From positions 1 through 14,931 of the forward strand of contig CAOSZT010000040.1 in NCBI GenBank assembly GCA_948528155.1: a stretch of 14,931 bases of DNA, read 5' to 3'. Below, in pieces: positions 6,075 to 12,964 of this stretch. The position numbers and the translations under genes were made by a program. The notes beneath the pieces were generated by a model. It saw nothing but the letters and a program-made list of their open reading frames with translations. It searched no databases and was not told the origin of the DNA. Positions within the stretch are counted from its first letter, which is position 1, and each line of letters starts with the position of its first letter. This DNA is from an uncultured Clostridia bacterium. Lineage in GTDB: Bacteria; Bacillota; Clostridia; TANB77; CAG-508.

Positions 6075-8114
6075 TTATATATTATCATTTCTAATAGTCT
6101 CAATAATATTCTGTTTATTAATTTTTCTCATAGAATACCTCATAATAACACCAACAACTACAATTACAAAAACAACAGAAATCAAAATTGGTTTAACAGG
6201 TATAGAGAAAGCTGCTCCTAAATCGACCTTAAACATATTATAAACTAAATAAGATAACAGAATTCCCATTGGCACACCAATAATCAAAGATTTTAATCCA
6301 TAAAATACACTTTCTAATCTAATCATTCTATCAAATTCTTTTTTAGTCATACCAATAGATTTAAGCATTGCAAATTCTTTTCTTCTTAAATTCATATTTG
6401 TAGTAATAGTATTAAAAATATTAGTAACACCAATTAAAGTAATTACAGAAATAAATCCATATAAAAATATTGAAATTACTAAAGCCATTGCATTTTGTTC
6501 TTTTACATAGGAATCAATATTTGCAAGTATAAAATCACCTTCATCAATATTCTTACTTTTATAGTATTGTTTAATCTCGTCTTCTACTTTATAACTATCT
6601 TTAGCATTAATATCCATTGAATTTATATTATTATATCCTAATTTTTCAATATATTCATCACTAACAATTAAATAACCTATATTACTATATTTCTCATCCA
6701 AGCCCATTGGTCTTATATTAGTTTTATCTACAATTTTTATACTCTCCTGTTTTTCTATCTTTTTGCTATTTTGCCCATTTTCTTTATTTGTTTCATCTTC
6801 AATAACTTTTTCTATTGTTCCAGTTATTGTATCACCTTTTTTCCAAGTATATAGATTATCTTCTATTAATTTTCCTTTTTCATCATTTGAAATACAATTA
6901 TCAATTAAAATAGCTCCATCTTTATAATCATCATATTTTCCACCAATTTTATTAACAAATCTATTGTATTCCTCTTTTCCTAAAGATGTTATAATAAGTG
7001 AATCTCGTATTTTCTCATTATTTTCATCTAATGCATATATCTTAGAAGATATCGTTTTTCCAAAATCTGTTAAAAAATTTTCACTATCAACATACATTGA
7101 TATAGTTCTTTTAATAGTCCAATCCCCTATACCATCTAATTTTGAAATGTCTAAATATCTTTCATATACAGCTTTCAAATTTTCAGTTTTTGAACTTGAA
7201 TTTTCTTTTGATAATTCAACTACTGAAATATTGTAATCTCTTTCAGTATAATAATTACCTGCCATTTTAAAAGCATATTGTATAAAACTTGATATTGTTA
7301 TAAATATAACTATACTTACTATTATTGATATAACTGTTGTTCTATACTTTTTCTTACTTCTTTTTAAATTTTTATATGCAATTTCTCCACCTGTTTTAAA
7401 AACTTTTGTAACAATTTTTGGACATTTAACCTTTTGTGTTTTTAATTTTATATCTTCAGTATTTCTAATAGCTTCTATTGGTGTTACTTTAGATGCTTTT
7501 TTTGCTGAACTTCTGCAAGATAGCCATATTGTTATTACTGATATTACAACACTTAAAATTATTGCAAAAATTGATATACTATAAGATAATTTTATATTAT
7601 CAATAAAATCTCTCAATATATAATTTACTACTTTCAACAAAACATCTATTGCAATTATTCCACTTATAATTCCTAAAGGATTTCCTATAATACCCAATGC
7701 AAAACCTTCAAAATATACACTTTTCTTAATCTGTTTTTTAGTTGCTCCAATACTTGAAAGCATACCATATTGTTTCAATCTCTCTGTAATTGAAATAGCA
7801 AATCCATTTCTAATTACAAATATACTTGAAACTAAGATTATCGCCATTATAACTCCACCAACACCATATAAAGTACTATTAATACTATCACTTAAATTTG
7901 CACCTTCAAATGCTAATAAATCATAGTTTAATTTAAGATCATATTTATAACTTACATAAACAGCATCTCTTAAACCTGAAAAATTTATTGCTTTTTCCTT
8001 CTCTTCATTGGTTTCAGCTTTTACCATTTGATTTATTTGCTCTGTATATTTTTGATATTCTGATATTTTTTTATATACAACTGCTATACTAGCTTTTTGC
8101 TCTACTTCTTCCAT
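6075..8114 (-). CDS. FtsX-like ABC transporter permease, C-terminal part of a frameshifted gene
   Basis: This 679-codon frame is the continuation of the permease that begins at 8787. It contains the rest of the first extracytoplasmic domain, then membrane helices at about residues 84-105, 135-163 and 178-199, ending in the FtsX-family motif TPIEAIRN. A fourth helix at 258-280 opens the second module, followed by a large extracytoplasmic domain and helices at about 542-570, 602-628 and 642-659. The cytoplasmic loops ERLKQYGMLSSIGATKKQ and RRKEFAMLKSIGMTKKEF are the paired FtsX signature loops. The ATG at 8114 has no ribosome binding site and lies in mid-domain. Bases upstream in this frame read YTIITKM, joining smoothly to the preceding fragment once one base is removed near 8136. 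Intact, the protein would be about 903 residues with eight helices. It is probably a MacB/YknZ-like exporter or mechanotransmission permease; the substrate is unknown. Confidence 0.85.
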   Translation of the reverse strand: MEEVEQKASIAVVYKKISEYQKYTEQINQMVKAETNEEKEKAINFSGLRDAVYVSYKYDLKLNYDLLAFEGANLSDSINSTLYGVGGVIMAIILVSSIFVIRNGFAISITERLKQYGMLSSIGATKKQIKKSVYFEGFALGIIGNPLGIISGIIAIDVLLKVVNYILRDFIDNIKLSYSISIFAIILSVVISVITIWLSCRSSAKKASKVTPIEAIRNTEDIKLKTQKVKCPKIVTKVFKTGGEIAYKNLKRSKKKYRTTVISIIVSIVIFITISSFIQYAFKMAGNYYTERDYNISVVELSKENSSSKTENLKAVYERYLDISKLDGIGDWTIKRTISMYVDSENFLTDFGKTISSKIYALDENNEKIRDSLIITSLGKEEYNRFVNKIGGKYDDYKDGAILIDNCISNDEKGKLIEDNLYTWKKGDTITGTIEKVIEDETNKENGQNSKKIEKQESIKIVDKTNIRPMGLDEKYSNIGYLIVSDEYIEKLGYNNINSMDINAKDSYKVEDEIKQYYKSKNIDEGDFILANIDSYVKEQNAMALVISIFLYGFISVITLIGVTNIFNTITTNMNLRRKEFAMLKSIGMTKKEFDRMIRLESVFYGLKSLIIGVPMGILLSYLVYNMFKVDLGAAFSIPVKPILISVVFVIVVVGVIMRYSMRKINKQNIIETIRNDNI

Positions 8115-8787
8115 TTTTGTTATAATAGTATATCCGAGGTGCAGAATAATTTTCTATTGTCATTGATGGTCTTTCAATTATACCAACAATTTTATATTCT
8201 TTTTTTACAGTATTTATAATTTCCTCTTCAAGAACTGTACCATCATCATCTTCTGTGCCTGTCAAATATGAATTTTTTTGATTTAATTTTTCTCCAGTTG
8301 TAAGTTGCCTTTGACCTATATCTAAAGTAATACTATCACCTATTTTATACTCTACTTTTGCATTTTTTATAATATGTTCTGAAATAACTATTTCACTACT
8401 ATTTTCAGGCATTCTTCCTTCTAATAAATGTAATCCCATATTACTTAAATATCCATTGTTCATTGAAATTACATTCACATAAGGTTTTTGTTTATTTTGG
8501 CTATTTTCTAAATTTGCATATCCTAAATCTTCTGATAAATAATATTTGTCTACATTTCTATTTTCTTCTATATATTTAAGCTCACCTTTTGGTACTTCAT
8601 AAAATATTGCATGATAGTCTCCTTCATTATCTTTGTAATATTTTATAATTGAATTTTGAAAACTTGTTACAATTCCTGCAACTCCACATATTAAGGCTGT
8701 TGAAAGAATTATTCCAATAATTATGACTAATGAACGTTTTTTATTTAATTTTATCTCTTTTATACTTAAATCATTTAATATTTTCAT
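8089..8787 (-). CDS. FtsX-like ABC transporter permease, N-terminal part of a frameshifted gene
   Basis: The true start of the permease is ATG 8787, with AAGGGGG 5-6 bases upstream, 26 bases after the ATPase stop. Residues 1-18 are cytoplasmic and 19-41 form the first membrane helix (LVIIIGIILSTALICGVAG). The rest is a MacB_PCD-like extracytoplasmic domain (GLHLLEGRMPENSSEIVISE is the typical block). The frame reads normally to ENYSAP at about residue 217, then runs into unrelated residues (RIYYYNKNGRSRAKS) and stops at 8089. The +1 frame from the same point encodes the expected continuation. If the extra base is real, this gives a truncated product with one helix that could not form a transporter. 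Programmed shifting or an assembly error cannot be excluded by reading alone. Confidence 0.85.
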   Translation of the reverse strand: MKILNDLSIKEIKLNKKRSLVIIIGIILSTALICGVAGIVTSFQNSIIKYYKDNEGDYHAIFYEVPKGELKYIEENRNVDKYYLSEDLGYANLENSQNKQKPYVNVISMNNGYLSNMGLHLLEGRMPENSSEIVISEHIIKNAKVEYKIGDSITLDIGQRQLTTGEKLNQKNSYLTGTEDDDGTVLEEEIINTVKKEYKIVGIIERPSMTIENYSAPRIYYYNKNGRSRAKS

Positions 8788-8813
8788 TTTTACCCCCTTA
8801 CTTTTTTAGAAAA

Positions 8814-9491
8814 TCAATTTTTTTCATCTTTGATTATTTTTCCATCATCTATTGTTATAATTCTATCTGCTTCTAAGGCAATCTTTTCGTCATGTGTAAT
8901 TATTATTACTGTTTGATTATATTTTTTGTTTGATAATTTTAATAATGACACAATTTCTTCACTAGCTTTAGAATCCAAGTTTCCTGTTGGCTCATCTGCT
9001 AGCATTATTGCTGGCTCATTCATCATAGCTCTTCCTATTGAAACCCTTTGTTGTTGCCCTCCTGATAGTTGGTTTGGTAAATTGTTTCTTCTTTTTTCTA
9101 AACCTAGTGTTTGTAATAATTCTGCTAATCTTTTTTTATTTATTTGTTTACCATCTAGATTACATGGTAATGTTATATTTTCTGTTACATTTAATACTGG
9201 TATTAGATTGTAAAATTGATATATTAGCCCTACTTGCCTTCTTCTAAATATTGCTAAATTATCATCATTTAATAAATATATATCTTTTCCTTCTATATAT
9301 ACCTTTCCTGATGTTGGTCTATCAACTCCCCCTAATAAGTGCAATAGTGTGGATTTTCCACTTCCACTTGCTCCTATTATTGCAACAAATTCTCCTTTTT
9401 CTACTGTAAAACTTATGTTGTCTACTGCTTTTACTTCATTTTCTCCTTTGCCATATGTTTTACTTAGATTCTCTACTTTTAATATTTCCAT
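8814..9491 (-). CDS. ABC transporter ATP-binding protein (MacB/LolD-like family)
   Basis: Cytoplasmic ATPase partner of the FtsX-like permease encoded 26 bases downstream. All core motifs are present in the 225 residues: Walker A GASGSGKST (40-48), Q-loop Gln92 in IYQFYNLIPVL, signature LSGGQQQRV (143-150 region), Walker B IMLADEPTGNLD (162-173) and the H-loop ITHD (His200). The TENITLP and SGGQQQRVSIGRA blocks place it in the MacB/LolD/BceA-type subfamily, whose members work with FtsX permeases in antimicrobial peptide resistance, lipoprotein release or peptide export. The ribosome binding site AAAGGAGG precedes ATG 9491. The long leader carries a tandem duplication (9521-9690) and a putative regulator-controlled promoter (9689-9745). 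Its location beside a two-component system suggests induced expression. Confidence 0.95.
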   Translation of the reverse strand: MEILKVENLSKTYGKGENEVKAVDNISFTVEKGEFVAIIGASGSGKSTLLHLLGGVDRPTSGKVYIEGKDIYLLNDDNLAIFRRRQVGLIYQFYNLIPVLNVTENITLPCNLDGKQINKKRLAELLQTLGLEKRRNNLPNQLSGGQQQRVSIGRAMMNEPAIMLADEPTGNLDSKASEEIVSLLKLSNKKYNQTVIIITHDEKIALEADRIITIDDGKIIKDEKN

Positions 9492-9520
9492 TTTTTCCTC
9501 CTTTTGCCCCTACATCCATA

Positions 9521-9605
9521 GGGTCTTTTTTTGTTTACAAATTCTCTTTCGTTCATTTGTATAAGATATCCGTAAAGCTCGTTCCTCTCTAACGGCTTTC
9601 CTTTC
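9521..9605. repeat. 85-bp tandem direct repeat, copy 1
   Basis: The core 9521-9597 is repeated at 9606-9682 with a single difference (GTTCATTTG versus GTTCTTTTG), giving a period of 85. On the minus strand each unit contains a possible hairpin with arms TACAAAT and ATTTGTA around GAACGAAAGAGA. A weaker arm pair CCGT/ACGG surrounds a second GAACGA loop. It lies in the 5' leader of the ATPase gene. Confidence 0.9.
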
Positions 9606-9690
9606 GGGTCTTTTTTTGTTTACAAATTCTCTTTCGTTCTTTTGTATAAGATATCCGTAAAGCTCGTTCCTCTCTAACGGCTATCTTAAT
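9606..9690. repeat. 85-bp tandem direct repeat, copy 2
   Basis: The second unit is identical over 77 bases (9606-9682) except one position, then diverges. On the minus strand it is the promoter-proximal copy, starting immediately downstream of the TATAAT at 9694-9689. Both copies would therefore be transcribed into the ABC leader. Confidence 0.85.
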
Positions 9691-9745
9691 TATAATTTCT
9701 AAAAGTGACTTTTGAGTGACTTTCTTTGTTTAAATTTTGTCACTT
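9689..9745 (-). promoter_or_regulatory. ABC operon promoter with phased GTCACT repeats
   Basis: On the minus strand a TATAAT (9694-9689) has no recognisable -35. Instead two copies of GTCACT (9720-9715 and 9709-9704) lie 11 bases apart, start to start, over the -35 position. A third, inverted copy AAGTGAC sits at 9745-9739. Direct 6-bp repeats with 11-bp spacing just upstream of a -10 are the usual binding pattern of OmpR/PhoB-family regulators. The obvious candidate is the regulator encoded at 11163-11828. The pairing of site and regulator is inference. Confidence 0.55.
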
Positions 9746-9760
9746 AATATACTAAATAAT

Positions 9761-9784
9761 AGACATCTTTTTTGTCAGATGCCT
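9761..9784 (-). terminator. Weak terminator after the two-component genes
   Basis: The minus-strand RNA can pair AGGCAUC with GAUGUCU (7 pairs, one G-U) around UGACAAAAAA, followed by AUUAUUUAG. The U-tract is poor, so read-through into the ABC operon is possible. The matching plus-strand fold has an A-C mismatch. Confidence 0.35.
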
Positions 9785-9804
9785 TTTATGGTCGGTCTTT
9801 TCAA

Positions 9805-9903
9805 TTATCCTTCTGTTTCTATATCTTCCAAAATCTTATAAATTTCACTTGGTTTTTCTTTATTTAGCTCATTTTTTCCTAAGCTTTTTACATATATTTG
9901 CAT
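9805..9903 (-). CDS. Possible 32-residue ORF downstream of the sensor kinase
   Basis: A short open frame from ATG 9903 to TAA 9805 begins 19 bases past the kinase stop. It reads MQIYVKSLGKNELNKEKPSE and continues with an acidic helix-like tail (IYKILEDIETEG). There is no ribosome binding site, only an AT-rich gap. It could be a degraded remnant of a longer gene or a small protein translated by coupling. I do not recognise it; the residue mix looks protein-like but the length is too short to be decisive. Confidence 0.25.
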   Translation of the reverse strand: MQIYVKSLGKNELNKEKPSEIYKILEDIETEG

Positions 9904-9922
9904 AAATAATCAATATAATTTT

Positions 9923-11170
9923 TTAATTTTTCATATACTTAACAACAAACTCTGTACCAACACCAATCTCAGATATACATGTTATCATTCCACCATTTTT
10001 CTCTATGATACTCTTAGATAATGCTAGACCAATTCCTATACTATTTTCAGAAGAATTCTTTCCTTTATAAAATCTTTCAAAAATGTGTTTTAAGTCTTCT
10101 TTTGCAATCCCTTCTCCTTCATCTTTTATAGAAATTCTTGTATATAAACTATTATCTTCAAAATTTATAAAAATACTTGCATTTTCTTTGTTATGCTCAA
10201 TACAATTTTTTATAATATTTGTAAGTGCCTCTTTTTGCCATTTATAATCTCCTTTAAATGTAACATCTTTTGATCCTTTTATAATAATATTTTGATTTTT
10301 TATTTCTATTGGAATTTCTAAACTTTTTATTATATCTTCTATAAATATACTTACATTAATTATTTGAGGATTAAACTCAACTACATCTGCTTCTAATTTT
10401 GATAATTTAAGTAAAGATATAACTAACCAATTTATCCACTCAATTTGCTTACTAATTTCAAATATAAATTTTTGTTTTGTTTTCTCTTCCATATTAGAAT
10501 TTTCTTTTATATTATCCAACATAATCGATATTGATGTTAATGGAGTTTTTAATTGATGTGATATATCTTGCACTGATATTTTTAAATTTTCCTTGTCTCT
10601 TTTTGAATTTTCAGTTTCTTCTTTTAGCATAATTGTAATCTTATATAACTCATTTTTTAAGGCACTAAGTTCATCTTCACTATTATCATCTATATCTAAT
10701 TGATAATTTTTATTACTTATTTCATATATATATGTAGTTATCTCTTTTAAAATTTTATTTCTTCTACTTAAATATATAAGAATTGTGGAAATATATAAAA
10801 AACTAAATCCAATTATTAGTAATATATTAATCATAATATTTTTATTCATTTGATTTTGAACTTCAACAATACTATTGATTACATCTATGTCTATACCATA
10901 TCTAATAAGTTCTTCTTTTCCTTTTTCTCCATATTGAAGTTCTAAACTTTCTCTTTCTGAATTCAAAACCTTTATAATTTCACTAATCTCTATTTCTGGA
11001 TAATCTTCTTTAATTTTTCCAATAATTTTAGCTATAGTAATATTCACACTATTAGTAACAATTTTATATTGTCTATTTGTTTCAAAACACAAAATTAAAG
11101 TTGTACAAATCGTAATAAATATTATTGGTATAAATAAAAATTTCAATTTCATATTTCCAAATTTACTCAA
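9923..11170 (-). CDS. Sensor histidine kinase (HisKA/HATPase_c)
   Basis: Membrane sensor of a two-component pair. Of its 415 residues, about 9-29 form the first membrane helix. Residues 30-110 form an extracytoplasmic sensor region, mostly helical and charged, without Cys pairs. Residues about 112-134 form the second helix, and a HAMP-like linker follows to about 185. The dimerisation/phosphoacceptor box is DISHQLKTPLTSI with His205. The ATP-binding domain shows the N box (NIIKNCIEH, Asn322), G1 DEGEGI (350-355), F box FERFYKG (364-370) and G2 GIGLAL (379-384). The start is either TTG 11170, overlapping the regulator gene by 8 bases, or ATG 11152 after GGAAAT. The two genes are translationally coupled in either case. 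The roughly 80-residue external loop differs from the near-loopless BceS-type kinases, so direct signal sensing is plausible. Confidence 0.95.
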   Translation of the reverse strand: MSKFGNMKLKFLFIPIIFITICTTLILCFETNRQYKIVTNSVNITIAKIIGKIKEDYPEIEISEIIKVLNSERESLELQYGEKGKEELIRYGIDIDVINSIVEVQNQMNKNIMINILLIIGFSFLYISTILIYLSRRNKILKEITTYIYEISNKNYQLDIDDNSEDELSALKNELYKITIMLKEETENSKRDKENLKISVQDISHQLKTPLTSISIMLDNIKENSNMEEKTKQKFIFEISKQIEWINWLVISLLKLSKLEADVVEFNPQIINVSIFIEDIIKSLEIPIEIKNQNIIIKGSKDVTFKGDYKWQKEALTNIIKNCIEHNKENASIFINFEDNSLYTRISIKDEGEGIAKEDLKHIFERFYKGKNSSENSIGIGLALSKSIIEKNGGMITCISEIGVGTEFVVKYMKN

Positions 11171-11828
11171 CTCTATAACCTAACCCCCTAACAGTTTTTA
11201 TAATACTCTCATCACCTAATTTTTCTCTAATCCTTTTTATATAAACAGTCAAAGTATTATCATTAACAAAATTACCAGCAAAATCCCAAATTTTATCAAG
11301 TAGCTGTTCTCTAGTAATTAACTTATTTTTATTTGTAAAAAGCATTAGTAAAATTTTATACTCCAAACTAGTAAAAACAATCTCTACATTATCCTTATAA
11401 ACTTTAGCCATATTTGTGTCTATTTTTATATTTTTATATTGTATTATATTTGATTTTTCAACACTTTTGCCATATCTTCGTAATACTGAATTTATCCTTG
11501 AAATCAACTCTCTAGTTCTAAATGATTTTGTTATATAATCATCTGCTCCTAAATCCAAACCTATAACTACACTTGTTTCTTCATCTTGTGCTGTTAAAAA
11601 AATCACTGGTATATCTCGTTTTTCTTTTATTAGCTTACATATATCAAAACCATTCCCATCTGGTAATGTTATATCTAATAAAACTAAATCTATTTCTTGT
11701 TTTAATATTATTTCTTCTGTTTCCTTTTTAGTTTTTGCTGATACTATAGCAAATCCTTCTTGCTCTAACGAATATTTTAGCCCTATAATTATTGTTTTAT
11801 TATCTTCTACTAATAAAATCTTTTTCAT
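11163..11828 (-). CDS. OmpR/PhoB-family response regulator
   Basis: Cytoplasmic DNA-binding regulator of 221 residues, partner of the overlapping kinase gene. The receiver domain (1-115) has the acidic pair Glu8/Asp9, phosphoacceptor Asp52 in LVLLDITLPDG, Thr79 and Lys101. The usual Lys-Pro is here Lys101-Ser102 (ITKSFRTREL), a loss of the conserved cis-proline. The C-terminal winged helix (about 127-221) has LTSLEYKILLML-type sequence (VFTSLEYKILLML), ITREQLLDKIWDF and the recognition-helix/wing block NTLTVYIKRIREKLGD...TVRGLGYRVE. The start ATG 11828 follows AGGAG. Likely target sites are the phased GTCACT repeats in front of the ABC operon. Adjacent transporter genes suggest it controls their induction. 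Confidence 0.95.
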   Translation of the reverse strand: MKKILLVEDNKTIIIGLKYSLEQEGFAIVSAKTKKETEEIILKQEIDLVLLDITLPDGNGFDICKLIKEKRDIPVIFLTAQDEETSVVIGLDLGADDYITKSFRTRELISRINSVLRRYGKSVEKSNIIQYKNIKIDTNMAKVYKDNVEIVFTSLEYKILLMLFTNKNKLITREQLLDKIWDFAGNFVNDNTLTVYIKRIREKLGDESIIKTVRGLGYRVE

Positions 11829-11905
11829 TTTCTATTCTCCTATAATTTAATATAACATATAAACTATTTAATTAAAAGTAATTTCTAAAATTTATATTAA
11901 CACAT

Positions 11906-11914
11906 ATTATACCA
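11906..11914 (-). promoter_or_regulatory. Extended -10 promoter of the two-component operon
   Basis: TGGTATAAT on the minus strand (11914-11906) is an extended -10. No good -35 is seen 17 bases upstream (AGAGTT). It would give a leader of about 70 bases in front of the regulator gene. Confidence 0.4.
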
Positions 11915-12014
11915 TTCCCTTCAATACAAACTCTTCATTTTTATTTTCCTTCAACTTTTTCCTCCTTTTCTTCTTGTTTTTTCTAGCATATTGATTTATA
12001 TTTATGTATTTCAA
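11907..12014 (-). CDS. Possible 35-residue highly basic ORF
   Basis: The frame starts with TTG at 12014, preceded at a good distance by GAGGTG. It reads through NQYARKNKKKRRKKLKE to EEFVLKGMV and stops at 11907. More than a third of the residues are Lys or Arg. It lies between the terminator of the upstream operon and the regulator gene, and its stop overlaps the extended -10. It could be a small basic protein, a leader peptide, or chance: poly-A-rich sequence encodes Lys runs easily. No family is recognised. Confidence 0.22.
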   Translation of the reverse strand: MKYININQYARKNKKKRRKKLKENKNEEFVLKGMV

Positions 12015-12064
12015 TATTCACCTCGTTTCCTTTTGAAATTATGCTCTCACAATTTCTAACCAAA

Positions 12065-12100
12065 AAAAGAACTACTAACTTTAAAATCAGTAATTCTTTT
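12065..12100 (-). terminator. Intrinsic terminator of the DUF3990 operon
   Basis: In minus-strand RNA, AAAAGAAUUACU (12100-12089) pairs with AGUAGUUCUUUU (12076-12065), 12 pairs with one G-U. A run of seven T in total continues to 12062. The opposite-strand fold has an A-C mismatch, so the signal is oriented for the operon ending at 12243. Confidence 0.75.
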
Positions 12101-12122
12101 AGACTATTTTCATAATAGATTT

Positions 12123-12225
12123 TTAATTATTATTATCTTCCAATATTTTCTCTAAATCTTTATTTTTGATATACAACAATTCCTGTTTCTTTTATTTCTT
12201 AAACTGTATATATTTTTTCGCTCAT
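12123..12225 (-). pseudogene. Remnant of a short gene at the end of the DUF3990 operon
   Basis: From ATG 12225 the frame reads MSEKIYTV, stop, EIKETGIVVYQK, stop. A shift by one base then gives NKDLEKILEDNNN and a stop at 12123. The pieces join into a protein-like sequence with one internal stop and one frameshift, as expected of a decayed small gene. It lies between the last intact gene of the operon and the terminator. The reconstruction is by eye and short, so chance is possible. Confidence 0.3.
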
Positions 12226-12242
12226 ACGTCAATTTCCATCTT

Positions 12243-12461
12243 CTACTTATTTTTTTCTAATTCTTCTTTTAATATCTCATATACATATGCTGGTGATTCA
12301 TAATATAAATGCGTTTCTAAATCACATAATAATTCAAATGTTTTTGAGTTATATACTATATCCATAGCTTCTTCTGCTGGTATATTATTATCCTCACTAA
12401 CTATTTTTACTAGCTCCTGAGTGGTCCTGGTTACTAAATAATTTAATCCCTCTTTAACCAT
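12243..12461 (-). CDS. Small conserved acidic protein of the DUF3990 operon
   Basis: The 72-residue protein is mostly helical and acidic, with the block IPAEEAMDIVYNSKTFELL followed by LETHLYYESPAYVYEILKEEL. I recognise this pattern (a 'xxEEAMxxxYxSxTFxxLxDxxTxLYxxSPxYVYxxLKxEL' family) as a small protein that often accompanies DUF3990 and DUF3791 genes in Firmicutes and Bacteroidetes. No enzymatic motif is visible. It starts at ATG 12461, 2 bases after the DUF3990 stop, with its AAGGAG ribosome binding site inside the end of the DUF3990 gene. Tight coupling and small size suggest an antitoxin or accessory factor; this is inference. Confidence 0.85.
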   Translation of the reverse strand: MVKEGLNYLVTRTTQELVKIVSEDNNIPAEEAMDIVYNSKTFELLCDLETHLYYESPAYVYEILKEELEKNK

Positions 12462-12463
12462 TT

Positions 12464-12964
12464 TTATACTCCTTTCAGATATTTTAGTGCTTTTTCAGTA
12501 TGAAATGAATATTGATCTGTAAGTTCTTTATATTTAAGTTTATCCACTATCTCCGATACTGTAGATAATGAATCTTTTACCTGCCATAATAAAGCAACAA
12601 TATCGTCATCTGCAACTGGTCCAATTACTAAATCATATTTATTATCTACATTACATTCTAAACTATCCATATTTTTAAAACTTATATCTCTATTATTCAA
12701 AATAAATCTCGCCCATTCTTCTGATGGAATATTACTAAACTTTTTTATTCTAATGTTTTTATCTTGAAATATGCTTTCATCCAACTCAAATACATTAACA
12801 ACTGGCATTCCTATTTTCATTCTTTTTGTAGTTCTAATAGCCATAAATTCTGCTTGTTTTTGTATAGTAGTACAATAAAAGCCTTGTCCAAAATCTTTAT
12901 ATTTTCTACATTTACTAAAATTAACTTTATCTACTTTGGTATTTGAACCATGATACAAAATCAC
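12464..12964 (-). CDS. DUF3990 protein, ADP-ribosyltransferase-like
   Basis: The 166-residue protein shows the DUF3990 block order: LYHGS (residues 3-7), KDFGQGFYCTT (23-33), a VNVFELDE strand (57-63), PSEEWARFILNNR (80-92), YDLVIGPVADDDI (110-122) and QYSFHTEKALKYL (151-163). The first two resemble the HG and 'GxGFYxTT' NAD-binding segments of ADP-ribosyltransferase and PARP-type folds, which I take as likely fold membership, not proof of activity. The start is GTG 12964 with GGAGG upstream; GTG overlaps the TGA stop of the DUF3791 gene as GTGA, giving coupled translation. It is flanked by two small proteins, as a toxin gene would be. A catalytic Glu cannot be assigned with confidence from one sequence; Glu82 and Glu83 are candidates. 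Confidence 0.88.
   Translation of the reverse strand: MILYHGSNTKVDKVNFSKCRKYKDFGQGFYCTTIQKQAEFMAIRTTKRMKIGMPVVNVFELDESIFQDKNIRIKKFSNIPSEEWARFILNNRDISFKNMDSLECNVDNKYDLVIGPVADDDIVALLWQVKDSLSTVSEIVDKLKYKELTDQYSFHTEKALKYLKGV

Larger units (their letters stand above)
11829..12242. other. Gene-poor region between the regulator and the DUF3990 operon
   Basis: This 414-base stretch holds the regulator's probable promoter (11906-11914), a short basic ORF (11907-12014), the terminator of the DUF3990 operon (12065-12100) and a reading-frame remnant (12123-12225), each listed separately. The rest is T-rich sequence without other structure that I can see. Confidence 0.6.

Noticed and set aside
6075..8114. 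Independent permease gene starting at ATG 8114
   Set aside because: No ribosome binding site, a start in the middle of an extracytoplasmic domain, and in-frame homologous-looking sequence continues upstream; it is the second half of a frameshifted gene.
9508..9523. CCCTA/TAGGG hairpin followed by a T run on the plus strand as a terminator
   Set aside because: The stem is only 5 bp and there is no plus-strand gene upstream for it to terminate; on the minus strand it lies in the ABC leader without a U-tract after it.
8926..9564. Plus-strand open frames opposite the ATPase gene
   Set aside because: Antisense to a clear ABC ATPase with all motifs; no independent coding evidence.
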